Shown piece after piece: positions 1 through 9,083 of a stretch of 57,008 bases of DNA. The position numbers and the translations under genes are program-made. The stretch is from Legionella waltersii. GTDB taxonomy: Bacteria; Pseudomonadota; Gammaproteobacteria; Legionellales; Legionellaceae. The notes under the pieces were generated by a model. That model was given only the letters and a program-made list of their open reading frames with translations, was not told the DNA's origin and ran no database searches. The stretch covers positions 242,408 to 299,415 of the forward strand of contig NZ_LNZB01000036.1 of NCBI RefSeq assembly GCF_001468085.1, given 5' to 3'. Numbering within the stretch: position 1 is the stretch's first letter; each line of letters starts with the position of its first letter.

Positions 1-150
1 CCCCCCACTTCAAGGCATATTCCTACGCGTTACTCACCCGTTCGCCACTCGCCACCAGCCTAGCAAGCTAGACCGTGCTGCCGTTCGACTTGCATGTGTT
101 AAGCATGCCGCCAGCGTTCAATCTGAGCCAGGATCAAACTCTTCAGTTCA
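1..150 (-). rRNA. rrs: 16S ribosomal RNA, 5' end only
   Basis: The reverse complement contains the universal 27F site (AGAGTTTGATCCTGGCTCAG) and then the conserved start of 16S rRNA up to about base 140, where the window ends. The 5' boundary near position 150 is placed by analogy with E. coli 16S and could be off by a few bases. The gene continues outside the window. The variable stretch with GCTAGCTTGCTAG fits gammaproteobacteria such as Legionella. Confidence 0.97.
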
Positions 151-215
151 ATTCCTGTGCTAGCTCAAATACTAGCTTCTTCTACTTCTATACGTCTCAA
201 GCACTCATTCTCATC

Positions 216-240
216 AAAGTGCCCACACAGTTTGTCTTCT
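216..240 (-). promoter_or_regulatory. Conserved rRNA leader segment (antitermination/processing region)
   Basis: Read on the minus strand this segment contains AGACAAACTGTGTGGGCACTTT. It resembles the E. coli rrn leader downstream of boxA (GACAATCTGTGTGGGCACT). A boxA-like GAGTTCATTAAGA lies just upstream of it. The role in antitermination and RNase III processing is inferred from E. coli. Confidence 0.6.
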
Positions 241-279
241 CTCTTCTTAATGAACTCTTGCCCTGCCGGCGTGTTGCGT

Positions 280-307
280 ATTCTACTGATTTCATTCTCC
301 CTGTCAA
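280..307 (-). promoter_or_regulatory. rRNA operon promoter
   Basis: On the minus strand there is a perfect -35 TTGACA (302-307), a 16-bp spacer and a -10 TAGAAT (280-285). A GC-containing stretch (ACGCAACACGCC) follows. The transcription start would be near 272, giving a leader of about 120 nt before mature 16S. This is a strong sigma70-type promoter placed as expected for rrn P1. No clear FIS sites or second promoter were resolved upstream, although the region up to 440 is very AT-rich. Confidence 0.7.
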
Positions 308-440
308 ATGATTTTTACGTTTTTTTTCATTGTTTTTTATTTCCTATTCAAATCAAAATCATGTGGAACTTTGTTAGTCCATATTGATTATTTTTTATAA
401 GGGACTTATCCTTTCATTTGGTTTTTTTTAAGGACGTATT

Positions 441-980
441 ATGTTTAGAATCGCTTTATCGTTTATTCTGATTTTATTATTCAGCCCATTATTTGCTACA
501 ACTCACTATCATCAATCCAGTTCTCCTTTTCTCTATGCCTTGCGAACAGGCACTGATACCAATGGTCGACCATTGTATTTATGTCGAGCTAAATTATTTA
601 ATAGTATTCAACCCGGTAAAACTTGGCCAGGTTATGGTCGTTGTAATGTGCCTTATGGTGGGAAGGAATACATAGTTAGTGAATTTACTCTACCTACTCA
701 GCAAGAGATCGGACATATCAATTGGGAACCTGCTAATGCTCAACCTTTAGTTATAGGTAGGGACACAAATGGAAATCCCTTGTTTGTTTGTCAAGCTAAT
801 TTCAATGGAAGTATCCAACCTGGTAAGACTTGGCCTGGTTACTATCATTGCAATATTTCTTATGGTGGCAGGGAAGTCATTACAGATAATTACAGAGTTC
901 TTAGTGCTCAATCTGAGATAATTGTTCGCTCACCTACAACGGGGCGTCGTAACTCTGGTAATACTCATTATCACGACTAG
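441..980 (+). CDS. Secreted DM9-repeat (DUF3421) protein
   Basis: A 179-residue protein. It has a clear signal peptide (hydrophobic stretch about 3-18, then LFA-T) and two DM9-type repeats, residues ~37-85 and ~105-155. Each repeat contains NGxPLxxC, IQPGKTWPGY, a second Cys and a YGG motif. DM9/DUF3421 domains bind mannose-type sugars in some eukaryotic proteins, so a secreted lectin-like role is plausible but not shown. The start has an AAGGA ribosome site a few bases upstream. The gene is divergent from the rRNA operon, and its stop codon overlaps that of folA on the other strand within a shared CTAG. Confidence 0.85.
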   Translation: MFRIALSFILILLFSPLFATTHYHQSSSPFLYALRTGTDTNGRPLYLCRAKLFNSIQPGKTWPGYGRCNVPYGGKEYIVSEFTLPTQQEIGHINWEPANAQPLVIGRDTNGNPLFVCQANFNGSIQPGKTWPGYYHCNISYGGREVITDNYRVLSAQSEIIVRSPTTGRRNSGNTHYHD

Positions 981-1477
981 ATACTGTTCTTATCCGAGTG
1001 TTCATACAACATGAAAGTAAGATCGTATTTATTTTTCTCATCGTGCTGCCTGAACTCACTTCTCAGGCAGTGCCATTCATCTTCTCTTATCTTAGGAAAA
1101 AATGCATCTGCATTGAACAGATGATGTATCTTAGTGATGTACAAACGATTTGCGAAGGTTATTGCCTGTTTATAGATTTTCTCCCCGCCAATGATCATAA
1201 TTTCAGGCGCATCTTGGAGACAAACTAGGGCTTTATCCAGTGAGTCAATAACCAGAGCTCCTGAAATCTTATTCAGTGTCGTGGATAGAATTATATTTTC
1301 TCGGCCAGGTAAAGGCTTTCCTATTGATTCAAAGGTTTTCCTTCCCATAATAATAGGCTTGCCCATAGTCGTGCTTTTAAAATATTGAAGATCCGCAGGT
1401 AAATGGCATAACAATTGATTATTAAGCCCAATTCCACCAGCTTCATCCAGTGCAGCAATTAAACTAATTATTGGCAT
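977..1477 (-). CDS. folA: Dihydrofolate reductase
   Basis: A 166-residue protein that reduces dihydrofolate to tetrahydrofolate with NADPH in the cytoplasm, for thymidylate, purine and methionine synthesis. Family features visible: the N-terminal ISLIAALDEAGGIG stretch with the flexible Met20-type loop, LPADLQYFKSTTMGKPIIMGRKTFESIG (F/T/G contacts around the folate and NADPH sites), LPGR, and IIGGEKIYKQAI. Length matches bacterial FolA (~160). The start overlaps the 3' end of pdxA by 14 bp, so it is probably the last gene of the lptD-surA-pdxA-folA run and translated by coupling. Confidence 0.95.
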   Translation of the reverse strand: MPIISLIAALDEAGGIGLNNQLLCHLPADLQYFKSTTMGKPIIMGRKTFESIGKPLPGRENIILSTTLNKISGALVIDSLDKALVCLQDAPEIMIIGGEKIYKQAITFANRLYITKIHHLFNADAFFPKIREDEWHCLRSEFRQHDEKNKYDLTFMLYEHSDKNSI

Positions 1478-2453
1478 TTAGGGTATTCCTATTTAAAGCC
1501 ATCATTTGCGCAAGCTTAACAGCTGCAATCATACTTCCACAATTTACAATGCCTTTACCAGCTAGCTCTAATGCAGTTCCATGATCTACGGATGTCCGTA
1601 TAATGGGTAAACCGAGGGTAACATTGACCGCATCATTAAATCCTGCATATTTAATAACAGGTAAACCTTGATCATGGTACATGGCCACATAGGCATCACA
1701 AGTAGTATTTTTTTCATTGATAAACAAGGTATCTGCCGGTAAAGGTCCTTTAACATCGATACCCGATTCTTGTAACTGCCTAAGTGCAGGAGAAATAACT
1801 TCAATTTCTTCGCGTCCCAAATAACCTGACTCTCCTGCATGCGGATTCAAGCCTGCTACCAATATATGTGGTTTTTTAATGGCAAATTGCTCCTTAAGAG
1901 ACTGATGTACTTGTTCAATGACTTTCACTATTAAGGGTTTAGTTATTGCTTTGGGTACAGAACTTAGTGGTAAATGGGTAGTTACTAATGCAACCCTCAT
2001 CTGCTGGCAAGTTAACATCATGACTACCGTTTCAACACCAAAATACTCAGCGAAGAATTCTGTGTGTCCAGTAAATGGAAAACCGCCCTCATTGATGTTT
2101 GCTTTATGTACTGGAGCAGTAACCAAGGCGGAAAACTCTTTTGATGCACACAAGGATGCCCCCTTTTTTAAAAGATCCATAACGTATGGTGCATTTTCAC
2201 TGTTTAGAATGCCTGCTTTAACGGGTTTAGGGCATGGGATTTGATAAACGTTTAAACAACCAGGTTTAATCTTCTGATGACTTCCATTGAGATAATTGTT
2301 GAGCGAAATTGTTTGTTTAAGTGTAGCAGCACGTTCACGCAAAACATCAATATCACCTAGAACTACTATGGGGATAGGTAAGTCTGCTAACGCTAAACAA
2401 AGATCTGGACCAACTCCTGCTGGTTCACCACTGCTTACAAGCAGTGGCTTCAT
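1464..2453 (-). CDS. pdxA: 4-hydroxythreonine-4-phosphate dehydrogenase
   Basis: A 329-residue NAD-dependent enzyme of the DXP-dependent pyridoxal-5'-phosphate pathway. It oxidises 4-phosphohydroxy-L-threonine before condensation by PdxJ. Recognisable stretches are SSGEPAGVGPDLC at the N-terminus, APVHKANINEGGFPFTGHTEFFAE, the metal-binding histidine context NPHAGESGYLGREE, and MYHDQGLPVIKY with GLPIIRTSVDHGTALELAGKG near the end. Length is standard. It overlaps surA upstream by 4 bp (ATGA coupling), the same surA-pdxA arrangement as in E. coli. Confidence 0.96.
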   Translation of the reverse strand: MKPLLVSSGEPAGVGPDLCLALADLPIPIVVLGDIDVLRERAATLKQTISLNNYLNGSHQKIKPGCLNVYQIPCPKPVKAGILNSENAPYVMDLLKKGASLCASKEFSALVTAPVHKANINEGGFPFTGHTEFFAEYFGVETVVMMLTCQQMRVALVTTHLPLSSVPKAITKPLIVKVIEQVHQSLKEQFAIKKPHILVAGLNPHAGESGYLGREEIEVISPALRQLQESGIDVKGPLPADTLFINEKNTTCDAYVAMYHDQGLPVIKYAGFNDAVNVTLGLPIIRTSVDHGTALELAGKGIVNCGSMIAAVKLAQMMALNRNTLNANN

Positions 2454-3739
2454 GCTAAACTCTTATCTAAAATATTCACATAGGCTTGTGAACGTAGATG
2501 CTGTTGCCAGTTTTGAACGGCTTCAACAAATTTGCGTTGCTGTAGAAACTGTCTAACTTGCTGTTTTTTGAATGCCTCAGAATCATCCATTTTCTTTCTT
2601 GCGATTACTTCAATTAAATGCCACCCATATTGAGTTTTAACTGGCTTACTCACTTGGTGTAAAGGCAAACCATTCATAACTGTCTCAAATTGTGGAACCA
2701 ATTCTCCAGGTTTAACCCAGCCTAAATCGCCTCCTTTAATTGCACTAGCACCATCTACTGAATACTGTTTAGCCATAAGCGCAAAATCCTTGCCTGACTT
2801 TATTTGCTGACTAATATTTTTCAGCTGTTTCAATGTTTCAGATGAAACCATACTCACGTCTGGTTTGAGAAGAATATGTCGTACGTGAGTTAAAGTAACA
2901 ACATGATTTTGATTACCACCACTCGTGGCAATTAATTTTATGAGTTGAAATCCATTGCCTGTACGAATTGGGCCGACAACTTGCCCCTCCTTCATGTTCA
3001 CGACTTCTTTAGCAAAAATTTCAGGTAATTCAGCAAGATGGCGATCGCCTAAATCTCCACCCTCTAATGCAAACTCCCCACTTGACTCCTCAATTGCAAG
3101 TCGACTGAAATCATCCCCTTGTTTTATTTTCTTTAATAAAGCTTCCGCTTTGAGCTTTGCTTTCTTAAGTTGTTCAGTAGTAGGTTCTTCATTAAGTGGA
3201 ATAACAATATTTTGTAGGCGATAAGTTAAATTTTCACCACCAATTCGACCTGAAGTTTTTAAATACTGTTCTACTTGTTCATTGGTAACAACAACGTCTT
3301 TACCAACCGCTTTTTGTTGCACTTGCCCAATAATCATTTCTTTCCGGATGTTATTTCTATATTCATCCCAGCTCATTCCTTGCGTGCTAATCGCTTCACG
3401 TAGTTGCGTCATGTTTAAATGGTTTGTCTCAGCTATTTTCTCTATTGCCTTATTAATCTCTGAGCTCTCAATATTAATCCCATTTTGCTTAGCTAATTGT
3501 AATTGCAAATCCACATCAATTAGATGTTGGAGTACCTGTTTACGTAAAACGGTCTCCTCGGGCATCTGAACATTTTGAGCCATAATCTGCTTCTTCGACA
3601 GCTCAACTTGTGCATTCAACTCGCTTGAAGTAATAACGCTTTCATTGACGATAGCAACTACTTTATCTAATAATTGCTTGCCTTCAGCAAAACAAGCTCC
3701 TGAAAACAATATTAATGTTAATGCTATTCTCTTCAACAT
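2450..3739 (-). CDS. surA: Periplasmic chaperone and peptidyl-prolyl isomerase SurA
   Basis: A 429-residue outer-membrane-protein chaperone. A signal peptide is visible (MLKRIALTLILFSGACFA). It is followed by the SurA N-terminal helical domain (VNESVITSSELNAQV) and two parvulin domains at about residues 170-270 and 285-385. Each parvulin domain carries a GGDLG motif. The start is supported by a GAGG/AAGG-type ribosome site. The gene lies directly downstream of lptD, one of its main clients, and is translationally coupled to pdxA. It is expected to be transcribed with lptD, although a 103-bp gap (3740-3842) could hold a second promoter. Confidence 0.96.
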   Translation of the reverse strand: MLKRIALTLILFSGACFAEGKQLLDKVVAIVNESVITSSELNAQVELSKKQIMAQNVQMPEETVLRKQVLQHLIDVDLQLQLAKQNGINIESSEINKAIEKIAETNHLNMTQLREAISTQGMSWDEYRNNIRKEMIIGQVQQKAVGKDVVVTNEQVEQYLKTSGRIGGENLTYRLQNIVIPLNEEPTTEQLKKAKLKAEALLKKIKQGDDFSRLAIEESSGEFALEGGDLGDRHLAELPEIFAKEVVNMKEGQVVGPIRTGNGFQLIKLIATSGGNQNHVVTLTHVRHILLKPDVSMVSSETLKQLKNISQQIKSGKDFALMAKQYSVDGASAIKGGDLGWVKPGELVPQFETVMNGLPLHQVSKPVKTQYGWHLIEVIARKKMDDSEAFKKQQVRQFLQQRKFVEAVQNWQQHLRSQAYVNILDKSLA

Positions 3740-3842
3740 GCCTTAATCCTCATTTACGCGTTGTTGGGCAAATTTAGGCCATTATTTATAAAAATACAAG
3801 CAACTTTACTAAAGAAGCAGGTGATTTAGCTTTTAATTAGTG

Positions 3843-6494
3843 TTAATACCGACGGAATGGATCACGGTATCCTGGCAAATAAGTACCTAGTATACCACTA
3901 GGATCACTACTAGCTACAGATCCTAAGCCCTTTAATAATAATTGCAAATAGATATTGGTATTGTATTTGGGTTCAAACTCAGCATTTAAACTTTTAAATG
4001 TACGTCCCCCAATTACCCTAACTGCCCAGCAACAATTATCATATTGAACGCCAAGCAAAGACATCATACTGTATTTCTTACTTAGATTGTAACTATATGC
4101 TCCGACACTGCTCCATTTTTCAGTGAATGGCCAAGTAGCAGCAACAATTGCTTGATGTAAGGAGTTATTTACATTATTTCCATTTCTTACTTGGGTCATA
4201 TCTCCATTAACAAGGTAACTGTAGCCTCCATTAATAATGGCATTAGGTTTCACTTGATAATGCAGATTTAAATCAGCATTATTTGTGGCTTTTGTTGCAG
4301 GATCCCAAACATAATCACCAGTTGCCCCCCAAACTTGATTAAAGTTATAGACCAACCGAGAAGCAACTGGGGAATAACCATAAACAGAGGATAAATTGGC
4401 AAATGTATTTGGCGCATCAAGACAAAAGCCAGTTAAGCTTTGACAAAGTTGCACTCGCCTATTTGAAAAATAGTTAATTTGCCCGATAGAAAAATTCGCT
4501 CTTTCCGCACCACTTTCATCATCTAACCATCGAGTTGTTAATGCATAACTTAATTGATTTGCATCACCAATGCGGTCAAATCCTGAAAATCGATTCGTTC
4601 GAAATAACTGATCCACATTGAAAATCATAAAACCGGAGTCATAGACAGGAATTGCTGTTTGATTTGTGTATGGAACATTCAAATAAAAGAGTCTCGGTTC
4701 TAACGTTTGTACATATTTCGTTCCGTATATGGACAAATCTCTCTCAAATATAACGCCTCCATCAACGCTAAATCGCGGAAGCGTTAAATTGTAATCTTGG
4801 TTAAAATTCCAACCACTTAGAGACCTATTCACATTATAATAATTCTCTACAAGTTGAACTGAAGGAGTTAGATAGCCCCATGGCGCTATAAATGGAATAG
4901 AGAAAATAGGATTAAAGTGAAATCTTGGCCCCTCAGGAGTGGTATTATCATAGAAACTCCAGTTAGCAGGCCAATGAAATTGATCATATTGTCCTAGAAT
5001 ATTTAATGTGGCATTCATGGGTAACTCGTAATAGTAACCACGCGCCATAATTTGGGGTAAGCGTTCATAAACGGGTGAAATTGGAGTTTCATTGATAGGC
5101 TCTAGGGTTTGATAGCTTTGTCCCATTCCTCTAAATGTCCAATTTTCGGTTGTGTAAACCAAATCCGCTTGCCTTAGAAGTTGTCTTTGAGTAATTAGAG
5201 CCAGATTTGTTCTAAAGTCTTGTAAGTAGTAATCATCTGATACTTGCTGCACATTCACATTAAATCGAAGGTTAGAGCTAAATCGAGTTGACTCTATAAC
5301 ATCGAATTCCCAACGATTTGCTGATGTACCTTGCAAGCTGGGGTATTGCAACTGGTTCGTTTGGACAAATTTCTTAAAAGCCCTATCATCTGGCAAAAAG
5401 CTACCATTAACTACTCCATTGCTGTTTGGAGTTAAAAAGCGATACTGGCCTCCCATCATAAATCCGCGTTTTGAATAATAATGCGGAATCAAAGTCATGT
5501 CATGATTGGGTGCCAAATTCCAATAGTATGGGAGTCCTAAATCCATCCCACCCACGTTTGAGTACCCGATAAGAGGCATTAAAAAACCAGATTTTCGTTC
5601 ACGACTTGTCGGGAAACTCAAATAGGGTGAGTAAAATACCGGCCACTCATGAATTCTCAGAGTCGCATTTCTCGCTACGCCCTTAGCTTTCGCTTGATCT
5701 AGACTAATCGTATCGGCTTGTATATCCCAAGCTTTATCGCTTGGAGCACAGGTTGTATAAGTAGCACGACTTAAAAAATAATCTTGATTAGCAAAGCGTT
5801 TAATTACTCCAGCTCTACCCCATGCTGGAAGTACTGCATTGCTTTTATTGGTGTTAAAGCGATAGATCACATCCTCTACTTCACCCGACTGATTCTGGGG
5901 ATTCACGATCGCCTTTCTGGCTATCATCATACGATCAGGCTCCAGAAAACGAACATCACCAAGTAGCTCAATTTTAGTGACTTCATTAGTTTTTGGATCT
6001 CTATAAACATAGGCCGTTTGCGCATTAACAATACGTTGTCCTTGTTGAACCATTACATGACCTGACAAGGTAGAACGCTGATCTTTATAAAAGGACACTT
6101 GATCAGCCAAAATTTTTACTTCGTCGGGATTTGATAATGGAGTAACAACAATCGGTTGATACTCACCCAAACAAAGAGGGGAATTTTGATCAGAAATCCA
6201 ACCCAAGCATTGTGCAAATTTGGCCCTTATCGCATCGGTTAACTCAACGTCTCTTGCAATAACGCAAGCTTGTATTGGCTCATTGATAATTGAGACTGAT
6301 TGGGCAAGCGCATTGTAATTTTCAAATTGAAATACCCATACAATCGTGCCAATAATCAATAAAAGCCATTTTTGGGACAGTAGACGATAAATGAACTTAA
6401 TGATTTTTTGAGGCATAGAGAAATAGAAAATCCTGCGCAGTAAGGCGCTTCTTAACAAAAAACTAATTAGCTTTTTATAAAACGTCATGTTCAC
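3843..6494 (-). CDS. lptD: LPS-assembly outer-membrane protein LptD
   Basis: An 883-residue protein that inserts lipopolysaccharide into the outer leaflet together with LptE. Visible features are a long hydrophobic N-terminal segment (about 40-57), an OstA/LptA-like periplasmic domain (VSFYKDQRSTLSGHVMVQQG...; ~125-240), and then a large barrel domain with many alternating aromatic strands. Cysteines occur near the N-terminus (CVIARD, QCLGWISD), and a CC pair (DNCCWAVRV) sits near residue 830. This matches the disulfide pattern of E. coli LptD. The first codon here is GTG (6494). ATG codons at 6488 and 6416 are alternatives, and none has a good ribosome site. Confidence 0.93.
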   Translation of the reverse strand: MNMTFYKKLISFLLRSALLRRIFYFSMPQKIIKFIYRLLSQKWLLLIIGTIVWVFQFENYNALAQSVSIINEPIQACVIARDVELTDAIRAKFAQCLGWISDQNSPLCLGEYQPIVVTPLSNPDEVKILADQVSFYKDQRSTLSGHVMVQQGQRIVNAQTAYVYRDPKTNEVTKIELLGDVRFLEPDRMMIARKAIVNPQNQSGEVEDVIYRFNTNKSNAVLPAWGRAGVIKRFANQDYFLSRATYTTCAPSDKAWDIQADTISLDQAKAKGVARNATLRIHEWPVFYSPYLSFPTSRERKSGFLMPLIGYSNVGGMDLGLPYYWNLAPNHDMTLIPHYYSKRGFMMGGQYRFLTPNSNGVVNGSFLPDDRAFKKFVQTNQLQYPSLQGTSANRWEFDVIESTRFSSNLRFNVNVQQVSDDYYLQDFRTNLALITQRQLLRQADLVYTTENWTFRGMGQSYQTLEPINETPISPVYERLPQIMARGYYYELPMNATLNILGQYDQFHWPANWSFYDNTTPEGPRFHFNPIFSIPFIAPWGYLTPSVQLVENYYNVNRSLSGWNFNQDYNLTLPRFSVDGGVIFERDLSIYGTKYVQTLEPRLFYLNVPYTNQTAIPVYDSGFMIFNVDQLFRTNRFSGFDRIGDANQLSYALTTRWLDDESGAERANFSIGQINYFSNRRVQLCQSLTGFCLDAPNTFANLSSVYGYSPVASRLVYNFNQVWGATGDYVWDPATKATNNADLNLHYQVKPNAIINGGYSYLVNGDMTQVRNGNNVNNSLHQAIVAATWPFTEKWSSVGAYSYNLSKKYSMMSLLGVQYDNCCWAVRVIGGRTFKSLNAEFEPKYNTNIYLQLLLKGLGSVASSDPSGILGTYLPGYRDPFRRY

Positions 6495-6575
6495 AGCGAA
6501 TAAAATGCCTTATTATTCGGACAATCTATTTTACTCATAGAATTGCACTCTTGAAATAAAAACAGGAATTATATC

Positions 6576-7553
6576 ATGCATGAACGAGAAAGCGCACTGA
6601 AAGAGTGGTTAGCCAATACCATTCAAAGCAAAGACTTTGCTATTTCTCCACTTGCAGGCGATGCAAGTTTTAGACGGTATTATCGTATTCAATACAATGG
6701 CTTAACCCAAGTTGTCATGGACGCACCGCCTGAGAAGGAAAACATTGAACCATTTATCCATGTTGCGTCAATGTTATCCAAAAATCACATTGAGATACCT
6801 GATGTCCTTGCTATCAATAAAGAAAAGGGATTTTTATTGCTTAGAGATTTGGGGGATCAACTGTTATTGCAAAATTTAACACCTGAGACGGTAAATCAAT
6901 ACTACCACCAAGCTATAAATCTACTGCTCAACATGCAACAAATCTCAACTCAGGATAAGCCTTTGCCTGCCTTTGATAAGGCATTTATGGTAAAAGAAAT
7001 GAATTTATGCATTGAATGGTTTTTAAAAGCTTACCTTAAACTAGAATTATCCCAGAATGAGCTTAGTTTAGTTAACAAGTCAATCGACTGGATTGCTGAT
7101 GAAGTTGCAAAACAACCTGTTGTTTTTATTCATAGAGATTATCATTCGCGTAACATTATGCTTGTCAATAATCCTAAAGAGGTGTTAGCAATCATTGATT
7201 TTCAAGATGCTATGCAGGGTCCCTTAACCTATGATTTAGTTTCATTACTTAAGGATTGTTATATTTCATGGCCCAGAGAAGAAGTGTTAGAGTGGGTTAA
7301 TTATTTTTATACTTGTTCTTCTCTTGCAACAACATACCCTCAGAATGAATTCATTAAGACATTTGACCTAAGTGGCATTCAACGTCATTTAAAAGTTTTA
7401 GGTGTTTTCAGTCGATTACATTTGCGCGACAAGAAACCTGGTTATCTGAAGGATTTACCCTTAACGTTGAACTATTTGTTAGAGTGCGCTGAAACCTACG
7501 AAGAGCTACATCCTCTATTTCAGTTCTTCCAAACAAGAGTGTTTTTACCATGA
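6576..7553 (+). CDS. amgK: Anomeric MurNAc/GlcNAc kinase AmgK
   Basis: A 325-residue aminoglycoside-phosphotransferase-fold kinase. In Pseudomonas, AmgK phosphorylates recycled N-acetylmuramate and N-acetylglucosamine at C1. Motifs seen: N-terminal LAGDASFRRYYRI, LLLRDLGDQLL, the catalytic loop VFIHRDYHSRNIML (Asp base) and the metal-binding IIDFQDAMQGPLTYDL. It overlaps murU by 4 bp (ATGA), which strengthens both assignments because AmgK and MurU act consecutively. It is divergent from lptD, and the pair lies next to lptD in other gammaproteobacteria too. Confidence 0.92.
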   Translation: MHERESALKEWLANTIQSKDFAISPLAGDASFRRYYRIQYNGLTQVVMDAPPEKENIEPFIHVASMLSKNHIEIPDVLAINKEKGFLLLRDLGDQLLLQNLTPETVNQYYHQAINLLLNMQQISTQDKPLPAFDKAFMVKEMNLCIEWFLKAYLKLELSQNELSLVNKSIDWIADEVAKQPVVFIHRDYHSRNIMLVNNPKEVLAIIDFQDAMQGPLTYDLVSLLKDCYISWPREEVLEWVNYFYTCSSLATTYPQNEFIKTFDLSGIQRHLKVLGVFSRLHLRDKKPGYLKDLPLTLNYLLECAETYEELHPLFQFFQTRVFLP

Positions 7554-8212
7554 AAACAGCCATGATCTTAGCCGCAGGTAGAGGAGAACGACTGTTACCA
7601 CTCACTGAAACTGTTCCTAAATGCTTATGTCTAGTCAAAGGCAAGCCATTAATTGAGCACCACATCATCAATTTAGCTCGTGCTGGATTTGAGCGGTTGA
7701 TAATTAATCACGCCTACCTTGGTGGAAAAATTCGACAATTTGCAGGAAATGGCGAACAATGGGGCGTAGACATTGTCTATTCCCCAGAACCCCCCGGAGG
7801 TCTTGAAACAGGAGGAGGGATAGTCAATGCTTTACCATTATTTGCAAATAGGCCATTTATAACAGTCAATGCTGATATCTATACTGACTACGACTTCCTG
7901 CAAATTCCATTTGAAACCGTGAATACAGTCCATTTAGTCTTAATACCTAGAAATCCCAAGTTGCTTCATCACGGTGATTTTGGCCTAGAAAGCAATGGTA
8001 TAGTCTCCAACTGCAGCAATGAATATACCTTTAGCGGAATCGCGGCATATCATCCGAACATTTTCTCACAATGTATGCAAGGTCGTTATTCAGTTGCCCC
8101 ATTAATAAGATCATATGTAGATCAACACCTGGCAACTGGTAGTCGACATTATGGATTTTGGTTCGACATAGGCTCTATGGATAGATTAGCGGCTGCCAAT
8201 GCATACTCCTAG
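7550..8212 (+). CDS. murU: MurNAc-1-phosphate uridylyltransferase MurU
   Basis: A 220-residue sugar nucleotidyltransferase that converts MurNAc-1-P to UDP-MurNAc, bypassing de novo synthesis (the fosfomycin-bypass recycling route). It has the G-x-G-x-R-type signature LAAGRGERLLPLTETVPKC, KPLIEHHI, GGLETGGGIVNALPLF and VNADIYTDYDF (metal-binding Asp). Length is normal for MurU. It is translationally coupled to amgK. Its stop shares a CTAG with the stop of the convergent gene. Confidence 0.93.
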   Translation: MKTAMILAAGRGERLLPLTETVPKCLCLVKGKPLIEHHIINLARAGFERLIINHAYLGGKIRQFAGNGEQWGVDIVYSPEPPGGLETGGGIVNALPLFANRPFITVNADIYTDYDFLQIPFETVNTVHLVLIPRNPKLLHHGDFGLESNGIVSNCSNEYTFSGIAAYHPNIFSQCMQGRYSVAPLIRSYVDQHLATGSRHYGFWFDIGSMDRLAAANAYS

Positions 8213-8979
8213 CGCCCCCCCCCTGACTGCTGACTTGATGAAACTGTAGCAGCCTCCTCTTGAGTTGGTTGAGCTTCTGTAGGACCGGCTGCGGACTTCT
8301 GCTCTTTCAAAGCTGATTTAATTGTTCGTTCTTGTGTTTCCATTGCAACCAATTTTTCACCACGTTGTTCATATAGGGTAAAATCAACAGGAACTCCAGA
8401 GCTTTGACAGAAACTTTTCATTCCGGTCGCTTCATCGTTAATTTTTGCCATTAGCTCGCCCAGCTTATCTGGGTCTATAGGTTTGATTTCATTACGTTGC
8501 AAGCTTTTCAAATCAACTATCTGACCGTTATGGAACCCATAGTTATTTTTTGCAAACCAATCTTGCATCATTCCATCCATGCTTGCAGTATCCTCATCAC
8601 TCATTTTTTTACCATTAGAGGTGAAAGCCCTGGAGATCTTACCTTCTTCGTTAATCGCAATAGACATTTTTACATCATTATCACCAAGTGATTCCTTAAG
8701 ATTCTGAGCGAAAGAAGCCCCTTTATTAGCGATCATATTTTTAACTGGGTCAGTTTCTCTAGGAGTGCCTAAAGCCCATTTTTGATCTTTAACTTGATGC
8801 ATAAATTCAACTGAGGCAAGATACTCATTAGCAACTTTTATAAGGGAAGCATTTCCTGATATTTCTTTATCTTTATGATTAACTATTTGATCTCTAACAT
8901 ATCTGGCTGCTTCAACCGAGGTTTCCCCCATCTTCATTGCATTAGTTATTTGGTCAGCCTTTACTCGCATATCATTCAC
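8209..8979 (-). CDS. Hypothetical cytosolic-type protein, possible effector
   Basis: Not recognised. A 256-residue soluble, charged, mostly helical-looking protein with no signal peptide or membrane segment. The last ~35 residues are low-complexity and rich in Glu, Gln, Ser and Gly (TEAQPTQEEAATVSSSQQSG), a composition often seen in C-terminal Dot/Icm secretion signals, though this is weak evidence. The first codon is GTG (8979); an ATG at 8970 is an alternative. It is monocistronic and convergent with murU. Its position between murU and fadE is where L. pneumophila also carries uncharacterised genes, but I cannot name an orthologue. Confidence 0.7.
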   Translation of the reverse strand: MNDMRVKADQITNAMKMGETSVEAARYVRDQIVNHKDKEISGNASLIKVANEYLASVEFMHQVKDQKWALGTPRETDPVKNMIANKGASFAQNLKESLGDNDVKMSIAINEEGKISRAFTSNGKKMSDEDTASMDGMMQDWFAKNNYGFHNGQIVDLKSLQRNEIKPIDPDKLGELMAKINDEATGMKSFCQSSGVPVDFTLYEQRGEKLVAMETQERTIKSALKEQKSAAGPTEAQPTQEEAATVSSSQQSGGGR

Positions 8980-9083
8980 TCACTTAACGGGTTTGTATTG
9001 CTCATATAATGATTCTAGTATAACAAACCAACATTCAATAGATGAATGCCAGTTTGTCAATATATGTTAAGACTTTGAAAAAA

